A stretch of 19,819 nt of DNA, from contig JAJPZL010000121.1 in NCBI GenBank assembly GCA_021204375.1, positions 1-19,819 of the forward strand, given 5' to 3'. The notes below the pieces were generated by a model. It had not been told where the DNA came from and did no database searches. It saw nothing but the letters and a program-made list of their open reading frames with translations. A program made the position numbers and the translations under genes. Below, in pieces: positions 9,219 through 18,788 of this stretch (the first letter of the stretch is position 1; each line of letters starts with the position of its first letter). Origin of the DNA: Bacteroides sp. (GTDB lineage: Bacteria > Bacteroidota > Bacteroidia > Bacteroidales > Bacteroidaceae).

Positions 9219-10504
9219 TTATGATTGAATGTTATAAGCCATCAATGCATTTCCGTGCCGGATATAAAGAATACCGTTATGGATCACGGGATGTGCCCAG
9301 TGAGGCCCTTCTCCTTTGGTGATACGGAATTCACTCACTACTTCAAACTCTTCCGGGTTGGGTTTAACAAGCCCGACCGTCCCCCGGCGTTCGTCGTAAC
9401 AATAGAGCATGCCGTCTGCCGTGATAATGGAGCCTTTACTTTTTCCTCCTTTCCATCCCATCTCGTAGCGGGTTTTACCCGTATTCCAGTCTACAGCGAC
9501 CCAGTTACCATTGGTATTCGTAATCCAGTTAGAGCCATATACAGTGCCGTCCACCAGCACAAATCCGCCAATGTGGGTATCCAGATCGTCGTTACGCCAC
9601 ACCAGGTCTACTCCTTTCAGGTCTTCCCTGAGTTGTAGCTGGAAGGAGTTCATATCGTAGCCATTGCAGACAAATATCTTTCCATCGGCGTACAAGGGAG
9701 TGTTGACGGCGATCTTTTCCCGTCCGTTGGCTATGGCATTTTGCCCCCAGTCATCAAAGGTCCACTCTATTTCCCCGGTCTCCTGATCTACCCCGGTCAC
9801 ACGCATCCCGGTACTCCCTACGATCTGTTTCCTACCCTGATAAGAGATCAATAAAGGAGAAACGTATGCTGTTTTATCTTCCAGTGAAGGACTTTTCCAG
9901 AGCGTTTCACCGGTTCCGGCATTCAGGGCTACCATAGTCGTTTGCTCTCCTCCGGCTGTATAGATCACTCTATGATCAAAGACTAACGGACATTCGGAGG
10001 TTCCCCACGTTCCGGTCTGTTTTCCGAAAGCAGTCTCTCCGTCTACTTTCCAGAGGATATCCCCCTTCTCAATATGGATGCATACGATCTCGCCTGCACC
10101 ACTGATCACATAGGCTTTGTCTCCTTCGATAGAAGGAGTAGTCCGTGTTTCCGGGTAGCTATCTTTCCAGTGTCTTCCATATTCGACTCCGTAAATCTTC
10201 CTCCCATCCAGGGTATAGGCGGAGAAGACCTCGCGGTTCTCCTCTTCGTTCATTCCGGTAATATAAAGCCTATCGTTCACAAGGACCGGACTTGAATAAC
10301 CTTTCCCTGCATCCAGTGTTTCCCAAAGCAGGGCAGGACCTCCGACAGGCCACTCTTTTAATAAACCGGTCTCCGGGTAACTCCAGTTACGATCCGGCCC
10401 CGCCATCCGTAAGGGGTTTGTGTATCAGTTCCCGGAGTGAAGGTACATACCAGTATCACTGCCAGTGCACCGGTTTTTACGTATTGAACAGCTCTCATTT
10501 TCAT
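9219..10504 (-). pseudogene. PQQ-binding-like beta-propeller repeat protein (BamB-like), frameshifted after the signal peptide
   Basis: A secreted 8-bladed-type propeller of about 428 residues with repeats of the form SPVLVNDRLYITG, TPSIEGDKAYVISGAGEIVCI, CPLVFDHRVIYTAGGEQTTMVALN, TPLYADGKIFVCNGYD and GILYIRHGNALMAYN. Such domains occur in PQQ dehydrogenases and in non-enzymatic scaffold proteins such as BamB; I see no proof of cofactor binding. The N-terminal peptide from ATG 10504 (MKMRAVQYVKTGALAVILVC) is a Sec signal in another frame. Adding one G to the G4 run at 10401-10398 gives YGWRGPDRNWSYPETGLL, the usual start of this family. As written, a body beginning MAGPDRNW (10406) would stay in the cytoplasm. 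It sits between the glycosyltransferase (104-nt gap, the widest in the operon) and the radical SAM gene. Confidence 0.88.
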
Positions 10505-10608
10505 TTTTATCTATTTGTATGTTCCAGCTTGTTAATTCTCTTTTACAAACTTGCAATTTTTTTTACATAAGTTCCGCTCTTTTCTCTTTAAAACGAAACA
10601 TCCGTGAC

Positions 10609-11892
10609 TCAACACGGCACTCTTTTTTCGTTTTGGAGCTTCCGGTAGAGCTTTTCCAGTTCAGCAGCCATCACTGTATGATCATACAGTGTTTTGGAAA
10701 GCCTCCGGGCTTCGGCTGCTTTTTGAGTATAGAGTTCTTTATCCGTCAATATTTTTTCCAGCGCATCTGCCAGTGCACCGGATATGCCGGGTGGGTACAG
10801 AATCCCCGCTCCGCCTACTATTTCCGGGAAAGAACCGGTAGCAGGCTCTACAGCCGGTCTTCCCGCTGCAAACGCTTCGCACAGATAGAGTCCCACGCCC
10901 TCTTCAAACCTGATAGGTACACTGATCACTGAAACCTGCTTATAAAATTCCGGATGATCTTGCAACCGGTAGGTCGTATCTATCTCCACATCTTCGATAT
11001 AGGGCAACAGGATCCGGCGTACCTTATTCAGAAAGGGTCTATCCTGTGCCGTATATCCTCCTCCTATTTTAAGCTTTAATCCGGGGATCGTTCCTCTTTT
11101 TTTCAGTTTTACAAAGGCTTCTGCCAGCAGGTCTAACCCGTCTACCTGATTCATCCGGTAGAAGAAGCCGATAACCGGGTTTTCCGGATAACTATCTGAG
11201 TGATACTTTTCTGTCTGTATACCAGGATAGATAACCGCTATATGGTTGAGGGAGGGTAACCGCTGCCGGGCGATCTCTTTGTAAAAATAACTGGTGGTTA
11301 CAAAGTGGTCTACCCAGGATAGATTATTCTTAATTCCCTCCCAGCCAGCAGCCGCATATTTTTCTTCCATGCTATCGATCCATACCTCCTCGTCCTGTAG
11401 GGAGCATATAATGGGAGTATCTACCGCTGCCCGGATGGCTTTGGCTACTCCTATCAGCAAGATACTGGAAAGGTGTATAATGTCGGGACATTCCTGCTCT
11501 TTGATCCAGTTTACCAGGGTCCTTACCTCCCGGTTGAATGCTTCATCTTCTCCCGTGATCATAGCCAGGGTCATTCCTTCCGTACCCAGGGCTGAGGTAC
11601 TACCGGAAAAGGAGGAGGCTACTTTCAACAGGGAACCGGAGGCCAGGATCCTCTTTATCCACCGGGGCATCCCCTTTTTTCCGAAAAAACGCTGTTCGGT
11701 GTAAAAAGAGGGGGCCGGGAAAAAGAGGGGTGTATCTGCCTGGAAAGAGGCATCGGTCAGTGGCAGGTATAGCGGCATGATCACCACATCGTGTCCGGCC
11801 CTCCGCAAGGCTGTTGCCTGGAGATTGTCCCGGAAACAGTTCCCGCAATAGAACGAATCTCCTGAACCGGGTATGATAAATAGGATCTTCAT
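10609..11892 (-). CDS. Glycosyltransferase family 4 (GT-B fold)
   Basis: A 427-residue cytoplasmic retaining glycosyltransferase. The N-terminal Rossmann domain starts MKILFIIPGSGDSFYCGNCF and the region RAGHDVVIMPLYLP follows, both standard for GT-B enzymes. The C-terminal donor domain has NPVIGFFYRMNQVDGLDLL and the EX7E motif in FEEGVGLYLCEAFAAGRPAVEP. Sugar donor and acceptor cannot be inferred. The CGNC pair near residue 17 is unusual in a GT4 start. The frame is intact, with ATG 11892 lying 13 nt after the permease stop. Its co-transcription with an ABC exporter and two propellers suggests that it modifies something handled at the envelope (inference). Confidence 0.88.
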   Translation of the reverse strand: MKILFIIPGSGDSFYCGNCFRDNLQATALRRAGHDVVIMPLYLPLTDASFQADTPLFFPAPSFYTEQRFFGKKGMPRWIKRILASGSLLKVASSFSGSTSALGTEGMTLAMITGEDEAFNREVRTLVNWIKEQECPDIIHLSSILLIGVAKAIRAAVDTPIICSLQDEEVWIDSMEEKYAAAGWEGIKNNLSWVDHFVTTSYFYKEIARQRLPSLNHIAVIYPGIQTEKYHSDSYPENPVIGFFYRMNQVDGLDLLAEAFVKLKKRGTIPGLKLKIGGGYTAQDRPFLNKVRRILLPYIEDVEIDTTYRLQDHPEFYKQVSVISVPIRFEEGVGLYLCEAFAAGRPAVEPATGSFPEIVGGAGILYPPGISGALADALEKILTDKELYTQKAAEARRLSKTLYDHTVMAAELEKLYRKLQNEKRVPC

Positions 11893-11905
11893 AATGAACG
11901 TATCT

Positions 11906-14900
11906 TTATTTTTGAGCTCTTCTTTTTATAAGACTAGCAGGTATAATGTCTTTATAGATGAGCATGCAACACCTCTTTTTTACTTCTCTTTTTATAAATA
12001 CACCGGTGCATAGTATCAGGAGCAGGGCAAAAAAGAGGGCGATTAACCAAACTCCCGTCCCCACATGGGCGATACCTCCACTCACTCCGACAAAAGAGGC
12101 CATTATTCCGGTAAAGATAGCATATAAAGGAACAAGGAGATTTTCATGGCAGAGGATTTTTTCTATCCTCTCATCTGTAAAACCCAACGTACGATAGAGC
12201 CCGATCTCCCCGCGTCGCATCACCAGGTTTTTGCGCACTACGATTACAAAGCTCATCACTACGAGCAAAAGCCCGATCCCTCCCAGTGTCATAAAAATAG
12301 AGAGATAAGTATCCGTTACACTATTGAACTCTTTCAGCCGCTCCTGGGTGGTGGTCACTCTTATTCCATACTCGTGGAGGGCACGGGAAAGCAGGTTTTT
12401 CACCGTTTCCTTTTCTGCTTCGGGCACTTTCAGCAGTATGACTTCACTTCCGGTTATCTCTTCCCATATTCCGGAGAAGAGCTTTTTATCTATCAGGAGA
12501 TATCCCTGGAAAATGGTATTATCCAGGGTACCTACCAACCGGACCGTCACTTTTTTCCCGTTGTTCCCCTCATACCGGATGGTATCCCCCAGCTTCATCC
12601 CCAGGCTCCACAGAAGTACCGTTTCATCGACCAGGGCCGGATAGATACCCTCTTCTGTTTGGGTAAGCTTTTCGAAAAGGGTATGCCGGTCGGCCCTGTA
12701 TATATTTTTATTTACTCCCAGACTGCTCTCTTCCAGGGCCTGCATATCCACTCCCAGTACCGACGGTATCACTACTTTATTCAGATTCAGGCAACTTGCC
12801 TCATCCGCACTGTAGCGCAGGCATTGAAGAATGTCCGTCTCCGCAGGTAGCCCGGTCAGGGCAAGCCGTTCCCGTCCTGCTTCGGTAGCAAGGTTGTGAT
12901 AGAGGGGAACCGTACTTTCTCCCCAAAGTGTATACCCCCCTGTACCACCTGCCAGCCGGGTGCTGTCGGTAAATCCCTGCCGGTTCAGTCCGACTGAGAA
13001 CACAATAAAGACACCGATAGCCAGGGTGAAGTAAGATAAGCAGATCTGTTTCCTATGGGCATACAGCGTAGCCCATACCAGTTTGGAGGAGGTAAAGGCC
13101 TGCTGCCGGATACCTCCCCGGGATACCAGGAAGTAATCCCCCCACAAAGCAGTAGTGACCAGTAACAAACCTCTCCCTACCACAAAGAGAGTTACCGAGG
13201 CTATGGTAAATAGATTTATTCCGATCAGCAGGATGGTGAGCAGGGAGGCTGCGATTACCACGCCCGGCTTCCGGCGAACCGCCGTTACTTTCAGGCGGAC
13301 GGGGGCTCCGATTCTCCGGATCGATCTTCCGATGCTGATCCGGAGGATCGCCATAGCGAGGATGATCCCGGTCAATAGCCCGATCCCTACCGTATATAGG
13401 TTGGGTAACAGCATAAATCCGTCAGTCCGGGTAGCTCCTTTCCATACGGTTCCCAATAGCCATACGACAAGGGTCGTATAGAGGATCCCAATGACCACAC
13501 CGGCGAGGGATGCAAAGAAGACTACGGGTGCCGATTCCAGCCACAGGTTACGGATAATCTTCCCATTCCGGTAACCGAAAGATTGAAGCAGGTCGATCTC
13601 CCGACGACGCCGGTAGAGCATTTCTGCCAGCGGGATCGACATCAGCATCCCGGCTGAAAGGATAATAAAAAAGCCCAGGGTCAGGAACAGCCCGGAAAAG
13701 TCCACTCCGTTCATAGCCGCCATCAGCCCGGCCTGGCGGGGTGTATCAGCTGGATGCCGAACATTTCGCTTTCGAGTCCACTTAAATCGGGTTCAGTACC
13801 GTGAATGCGTATCGAGGTGGCACTTCCAAACGAGTTACTCCAGTCCGGTGCTACTGCTTCGTATGGAACAATGGCTTTGGGAGTGTTACGGTATTCCTCC
13901 CAGTATTTTTCATCCTCGTCCGTTATGAGGTCCATATTAACAGGCAGATCGCTATCCCAGTCGGTACACCGCTCTACATCGGATAATCCGGGAAACTCCG
14001 CACTCAGCGTAGGATCTGCCTTAAGTTCCGCAAGAGGTACAATGGCCCTTACACGGAGTCTTACCGTATCGGTAGAGAGGGTTTTCAGGTCGGCAGCTGT
14101 AAAGTAGGTGAGTTGCAGGCTATCATTTACTACTGCTTTTAAGCGGTGGGCCGCATAGTCCGAAAGGATCATCTCACCAGGTGCCAGAACCAGGTCCTTA
14201 TAGGTATCTACAGCTGTTACAAAAGAGTAAGGGATAGAATTTCCCTCCTTTTCTATGGAATTTACCAGGTAGGAGAAGAGCCGGTTGGTTTCCCGGTTAT
14301 TCCGGCATAGCAACCGGACTACATCATTTTGCAGGAACACGCGGTCGGATGTGATCTCCGTAAAGGACTCCCCGTTTTGTACCTGAAGGCCCGATACCGG
14401 ATAATCCCACGCCTCCTCAAACTGCTCACGGCTTATTTCCCGGCCGGATAGGATCAGGTTGATACGCCCTTCCGTTCCCAGGGTCTGCGCCAGTTCCCTG
14501 CGGTTCACAAACAGATTGAGGGGAATCGTCTGTTCGTTCTTAAGACTGATATTACCCCCTTCTTCCGCTTTTATGATTCCCTCGCAGGCAAGCCGGAGGC
14601 TGGTCGTGTAATTTTCCATTACGAATAGGGAGCCGGAAGGGACCAGCCCGGTAGCCGGTAAACGCAGCACCAGATCGCTATCAGTTGTTTTGAGTTCCCT
14701 GGCCAGGGCCTTATTGATCCGGGCTTTTCCAGGGAAAAGGGAGTACTCATCGGTTCCCCAGACTATTACAGAGAACATTTTGCCCGAGTGAGAGATAAAT
14801 CCCTGGGTCAGCAGGACTCCACGGGCATCCTGCAACAAAGGATCCTGCAAGATCTCTTCCTGCATAAAGGAATTCATGGAAAAGATCATCGTTTCGGTAC

Positions 14901-15066
14901 TTCCCAACCGCTCGTTCACCAGTTTGGCCAGGGTATGACGCACAGAATCCCCGACCAGCAGGCTTCCGGTAATCACAACCACCCCTATACTCACCGCTAC
15001 TGCGATCAATTTGTAGTAGCGGGAAAAGTAGCGGATATTCTTTTAGATAAGTTCTCCCTTATTCAC
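11906..15066 (-). pseudogene. ABC transporter permease with two FtsX domains (MacB/LolCE-like), interrupted by UAA and a frameshift
   Basis: Large inner-membrane permease of about 1053 residues, partner of the LolD-like ATPase directly upstream. Order: an N-terminal membrane helix (KLIAVAVSIGVVVITGSLLV), a periplasmic MacB-like domain, a first FtsX domain (GLFLTLGFFIILSAGMLMS onward, with the coupling segment REIDLLQSFGYR), more helices, a second periplasmic domain and a second FtsX domain (GGIGLLLVVMSFVIVV, then RRGEIGLYRTLGFTDERI). The start is GTG 15066, overlapping the ATPase stop (GTGA); codon 8 is UAA (15045-15043), inside a continuous GELI-stop-KNIRYF context. A one-base deletion near 13723-13735 shifts the frame; adding one base restores HPA-x-AGLMAAMNGVDFSGLF. 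At that point stop and start overlap as TGATG, so two separately translated halves are possible but less likely. Confidence 0.85.
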
Positions 15067-15746
15067 TGTAACCGTCCTTCTTTAAGGGTCCATATCCGGT
15101 GAGCGGTTACCGATATTTCATCCGAGTGGGTCACCATAACAATAGTAGTAGCCAGCGTCCGGTTTATCTCTGCCAGCATATCGGCTATATTCCGGGCGTT
15201 CTGCGCATCAAGCTGTCCGGTAGGTTCGTCGGCCAGGATAAGCAGGGGCTTGTTGATAAGGGCCCGGCACAAGGCCACCCGGCTGGCTTCCCCACCCGAA
15301 AGAGTCGGGGGATAGTGGGTGGCTACATGGGTGGCCCCTGTTATCTCCATGAGCTATTTCGCATACGAGACAGATTCCGTATCTACTTTATCGTTTTGGG
15401 CCAGCAGGGGTAGCAGGATATTTTCCAGTACCGTGTATTGCGGCATCAGGCGGTGATCCTGAAATATAAACCCGATCTCCCGGTTGCGAAGCCGGGCGTA
15501 GTCTGTTCCTGAAGTAAATACTTCTTTTCCCCGTAAGAGGTAGCTACCTGAGTCCGGGAGCAACAACGTACCTAATATAGATAAAAGGGTGGTTTTTCCG
15601 GAACCGGAGGCTCCCCGGATGGCTACAAACTCTCCCGGCTCTACTTCCAGCGTAATCCCCCGCAATACAGGGTTTATTTTGCCTGCTCCGTCGGGATAGG
15701 TTTTGACAAGATCTGTGAGTTGTATAATGGGCATAGTATGGTTCAT
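15063..15746 (-). pseudogene. ABC transporter ATP-binding protein, LolD/MacB-like, interrupted by UAG
   Basis: Cytoplasmic ATPase of 227 residues, normal for LolD-type proteins that drive mechanotransmission exporters. Motifs: Walker [10 protein letters not shown] (near residue 45), Q-loop [13 protein letters not shown], signature LSGGEASRVALCRAL, Walker B LLILADEPTGQLD and H-loop VTHSDE. UAG at 15356-15354 splits the frame between SYAK and LMEITGATHVATHY, just before the signature; CAG (Gln) is the simplest original codon. The ATG at 15746 follows the upstream propeller stop with no gap (TGA-ATG), and its own stop overlaps the permease GTG. It and the permease form an exporter of unknown cargo. 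Confidence 0.9.
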
Positions 15747-16913
15747 TCAGCTGTTCTTATTTTTTTGTTCACTGAAACAGAAAAGCGTCCCTTTGGCAGT
15801 AAGTATGTAAAAGTGGTCTTTGATAACAGCGGGCGAGTCTACGATCTGCTCTCCGGTATCATACTCCCAAAGCTCTTCTCCCTTTTTGATATCCAGTATG
15901 GTCACGATCCCCGTTTTGGTACATACCAGGATCTTATCGTTACATACCACGGGAGAACTCTCCCCGGTATTCCCTTTCAGCATATATTTCCAACGGACCG
16001 TACCCTCCCTGCGGTCAATAGCATAGAGGTGTCTATCATCGGAAAGGATGTAGAGCGTTCCTTCGGAAAGGGCAGGTACGGAGACAAAGGAACCGTTGTC
16101 CCGATCGGTCTCCATGATCCGTTTGTGCTGTACTATTTTCCCTTTCCGGAGCTCTATTTCATAAATATTACCTGTGTAGTCGCCCACATAACAGTAGTTA
16201 TCCTAAAGAGCGGGTGAGGCAGGTATATAAGCCGGCAGTTGCAAAGAGTCACTCTGTATCCCGGTGGTGGTATCAATGATCCGCAACCAGGCATCACAGC
16301 CTCCGAAGACCACATGGTTCTCCCACAAAGTAGCGGCCCCGTTGAGGTAGTAACCCGACTCAAAGCTGCGAATCTCTTTTCCGGTACGGATATCCATACT
16401 GTAAAAAAGATTGTTGTAGCTACCGAAGAGCAGCGCTTCCGTTCCCTCAAAAGAGGAGAGAGTAGGCGACGCCGAGATCTGTCCATAGGTTCCGAACCTC
16501 CACAACGTATCTTTTTCCACCAGTGAAATAGCGGTCATATATCCATCTATCCGGCCAATGTAGAGTACGGAATCGTGTATCAGGGGAGTAGCATCCACAG
16601 CGGTACCAATATCGTATTCAAAGACCGGTTCGCCCTGCTTATCAATTCCCCTTATCCTGCCCCTTTTGTCGCACCAGTACGCTACCGAGCGGTAAACGAC
16701 GGGTGACGATACGGTACGGCTATCGCTTTTATAACTCCACAACAGGAGAGGCTCTGCCGGCAACCGGGTTTGGGTGTATCCGCTTAATGACGGATCTCCC
16801 CGGAAGAGAGGCCAGCTATCGCTCTCCCGACTGCCGGAAAAAGTGGTTAGCCGGTTGCACGCCCCCAGGTCGGCCAGGGTTATACAGGCAGTTATGAATA
16901 AAAGTTTTTTCAT
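15747..16913 (-). pseudogene. PQQ-like beta-propeller lipoprotein, interrupted by UAG
   Basis: A 388-residue BamB-like propeller with a lipoprotein signal MKKLLFITACITLADLGAC (lipobox LGAC), so it is probably anchored in the membrane facing the periplasm. Blade repeats include SSPVVYRSVAYWCDKRGRIR, ATPLIHDSVLYIGRIDGYMT, SVPALSEGTLYILSDDRHLY, SSPVVCNDKILVCTKTGIVT and DSPAVIKDHFYILTAKGTLF. UAG at 16205-16203 lies between ASPAL and DNYCYVGDYTGNIY; TGG is a plausible original codon. The ATG at 16913 overlaps the stop of the 2Fe-2S gene (ATGA), which supports this start over a longer frame to 17102 that only shadows that gene. It is more distant from the 9219-10504 propeller than a recent duplicate would be. 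Confidence 0.88.
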
Positions 16914-17893
16914 TTTTCCCTGCTCTCTGTTAAATAAATAGCGCCCGTAGAACACAGACCGGCTATTTCTGCCGGAATATTCTGCCTGTTCTCCTCCGGT
17001 AATACGACCTGCATCCCAAAGCCGCGGTCTTTGAAGGTAAAACCGTTCCGGGTATTGTAGACACAGAGCCCGCAACGAATACATTTGGCGGCTTCGAACC
17101 AAAGATCGCCGTTGATACGGACCCTCTGCATAACAGGTAGCAACGAGGTAGCCTCATACCGGGAACGCCGGATGCCCTGGCCGGTGGCATATTCACGCAA
17201 TTTACATCCTTTTTGCCCGGCACAAGCACAATGCAGGCACCAGGAGGGGGTGTTTACCGTCTCCCGGAGGTGTTGTTTCTCCCGGGAAGAGAATCTTCCC
17301 AGGCGGGAGAGGTATTGTTTCTTATCCGCTCTGTGCACATTGGCTTCTCCCAAAGGTGAAACCGCTTCTGCCGGCTGCTCCGCCAGTTCTTTGATAATTA
17401 CCCGGATCGATACGGCTTTATCGATGGTACCCCGGCGGCACGCCTTCTCACAGGGAGCCTTGCAATCGGTACACCCGGTTGCGGGAAGAGCAAACGTTTG
17501 TGCCAGAAAGCGGCGTGCCTTCTCTTTCAGCCCGTTGTCATACAGGTCAAGCAATCGCTCTATATCAAGTCCCTGCGTGCATACCAGGGTACAGGGTGCC
17601 TCACAGTCGGCACGGTGGTCACTTAGCAAGAGTTCGAGTGATAAGGTCCGTATCCGGTTAAGCTCTTCGCTCTCCGTTTCTATCTGCATGCCCTCCGTCG
17701 GCACCGTCGTGCAGGAGGGAATGACCTGTCCCGTCACCCTGTTCTTTACGGCACACACCATGCAGGAAGATCTATGCTGGTGTCCTTTGACGTAGCACAG
17801 GGAGGGAATGTTACATCCGATCCGGCGGGCTACCTCGATAAGGGTCTCACCGGAACAAACTTCGGTTGTTGTATGGTTAATGGTTATATGCAT
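16910..17893 (-). CDS. 2Fe-2S / multi-cluster electron-transfer protein (NuoG/HoxU N-terminal-like with GltD-like Cys domain)
   Basis: A 327-residue soluble iron-sulfur protein. Residues 1-75 form a plant-type 2Fe-2S ferredoxin domain with ligands Cys33, Cys44, Cys47 and Cys61 (SLCY, SSCMVC, PSCT). Next comes a NuoG-like His/Cys segment (LLLSDHRADCEAPCTLVC). It then runs into a segment resembling the Cys-rich N-terminus of glutamate synthase small subunit (TGCTDCKAPCEKACRRG, then AVSIRVIIKELAEQ). A C-terminal part has AAKCIRCGLC and GLCSTGAIYL. It has no flavin, NAD or molybdopterin domain, so it is a wire rather than a catalyst. With the nearby NuoF-like subunit it likely carries electrons from NADH. 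I prefer ATG 17893, since the ferredoxin fold begins there; GTG 17920 would overlap the MBL gene. The frame is intact. Confidence 0.85.
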   Translation of the reverse strand: MHITINHTTTEVCSGETLIEVARRIGCNIPSLCYVKGHQHRSSCMVCAVKNRVTGQVIPSCTTVPTEGMQIETESEELNRIRTLSLELLLSDHRADCEAPCTLVCTQGLDIERLLDLYDNGLKEKARRFLAQTFALPATGCTDCKAPCEKACRRGTIDKAVSIRVIIKELAEQPAEAVSPLGEANVHRADKKQYLSRLGRFSSREKQHLRETVNTPSWCLHCACAGQKGCKLREYATGQGIRRSRYEATSLLPVMQRVRINGDLWFEAAKCIRCGLCVYNTRNGFTFKDRGFGMQVVLPEENRQNIPAEIAGLCSTGAIYLTESREK

Positions 17894-17906
17894 GTTGGTG
17901 TGGTTT

Positions 17907-18777
17907 TTATCTTCCTTCACACGGGCAGAGCAGGATAAAGCGATACCCTTCTGCCGGGTTTCCCAGGAGGTCGCCCATACCCGGGTATTGAATATGCATA
18001 CCGGTTATGCGGATCCGGTTCTTCGCGATATGTCCGAAGAGCTCCTGACGGCTGGCTATTGCCTGCGCCGGGTCAGTGTCATAGGTGACTGCTATTTCGG
18101 AGTGAGGTATCTGTATAGCCATAGCATGGGTCAGATCTCCCCAGATCAATAACTGCTGCCCTTCGGATTCCAATAGGAAAGCTGTATGGCCGGGGGTATG
18201 GCCGTAGGCCTCCACAGCCGTGACGCCGGGAAATAGTTCCGGCAGCTCCTCTCCCCATTTTCCCGGGGTGAAGAACTCCAGCTGATCCTGGTAAGCCCGG
18301 ATAACCTGTTGCTGAGCGGTAGATCCCGGATCACTCATCCAGTAGTCGTGTTCGGCCTGTGAAAGATAGAGGGTAGCGTTCGGAAAGGATTTCCCACCCT
18401 CACGCAGCAGCCCTCCGATATGATCGCCGTGCATGTGGGTCAATAAAACCGCATCTACATCCAGGGGAGTCTTCCCTGCCCTCTCCAGTTCGGTAAAAAG
18501 TTTTTTTCGTAGCCTGTATCTATCAATATGTTCCTGTCCTGGATCTCCAGCAAAAAGGCATTCACAGCATTGGGAAAAGTGCCGTCAGGCATATATTTTC
18601 CTGCATCGGACGGGTGGCCCCGATAAGGATACCGGGGTTGCCTGTTCTTTGTCCTTCCGATAGCAGGGTGACGGCAAACTGGTCCATATCGTAAATGAAA
18701 AGTCCCTCTTCTTCCTGGGCAAGGGTTACCTGGCTAGTGAGAGCCAACAGGAGCAGGATCGTTATTCTGGTTTTCAT
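17907..18777 (-). pseudogene. Secreted metallo-beta-lactamase-fold hydrolase, disrupted by two one-base deletions
   Basis: An MBL-fold protein of about 290 residues with a Sec signal (MKTRITILLLLALTSQVTLA), so it acts in the periplasm. Zinc ligands are seen in THMHGDH, GHTPGHTAF, the Asp of WGDLTHA and the His of GMHIQYPG. Substrate unknown; lactonases, beta-lactamases and thiol-ester hydrolases share this fold. The frame changes twice: at 18609-18608 (one C missing; CCC restores ATRPDAGKYMPDGTFPNA) and near 18507-18509 beside an A7 run (one base, probably G, missing; restores IDTGYGKKLFTELE). Both deletions together bring the frame back exactly. As written only short peptides result, and the catalytic part is cut off from its signal. 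It follows the NuoF-like gene by 11 nt. Confidence 0.88.
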
Positions 18778-18788
18778 ATCTCTCTTTT

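Noticed and set aside
16914..17102. N-terminal extension of the propeller lipoprotein to 17102
   Set aside because: It lies over the 2Fe-2S gene, and a clear lipoprotein signal starts at 16913.
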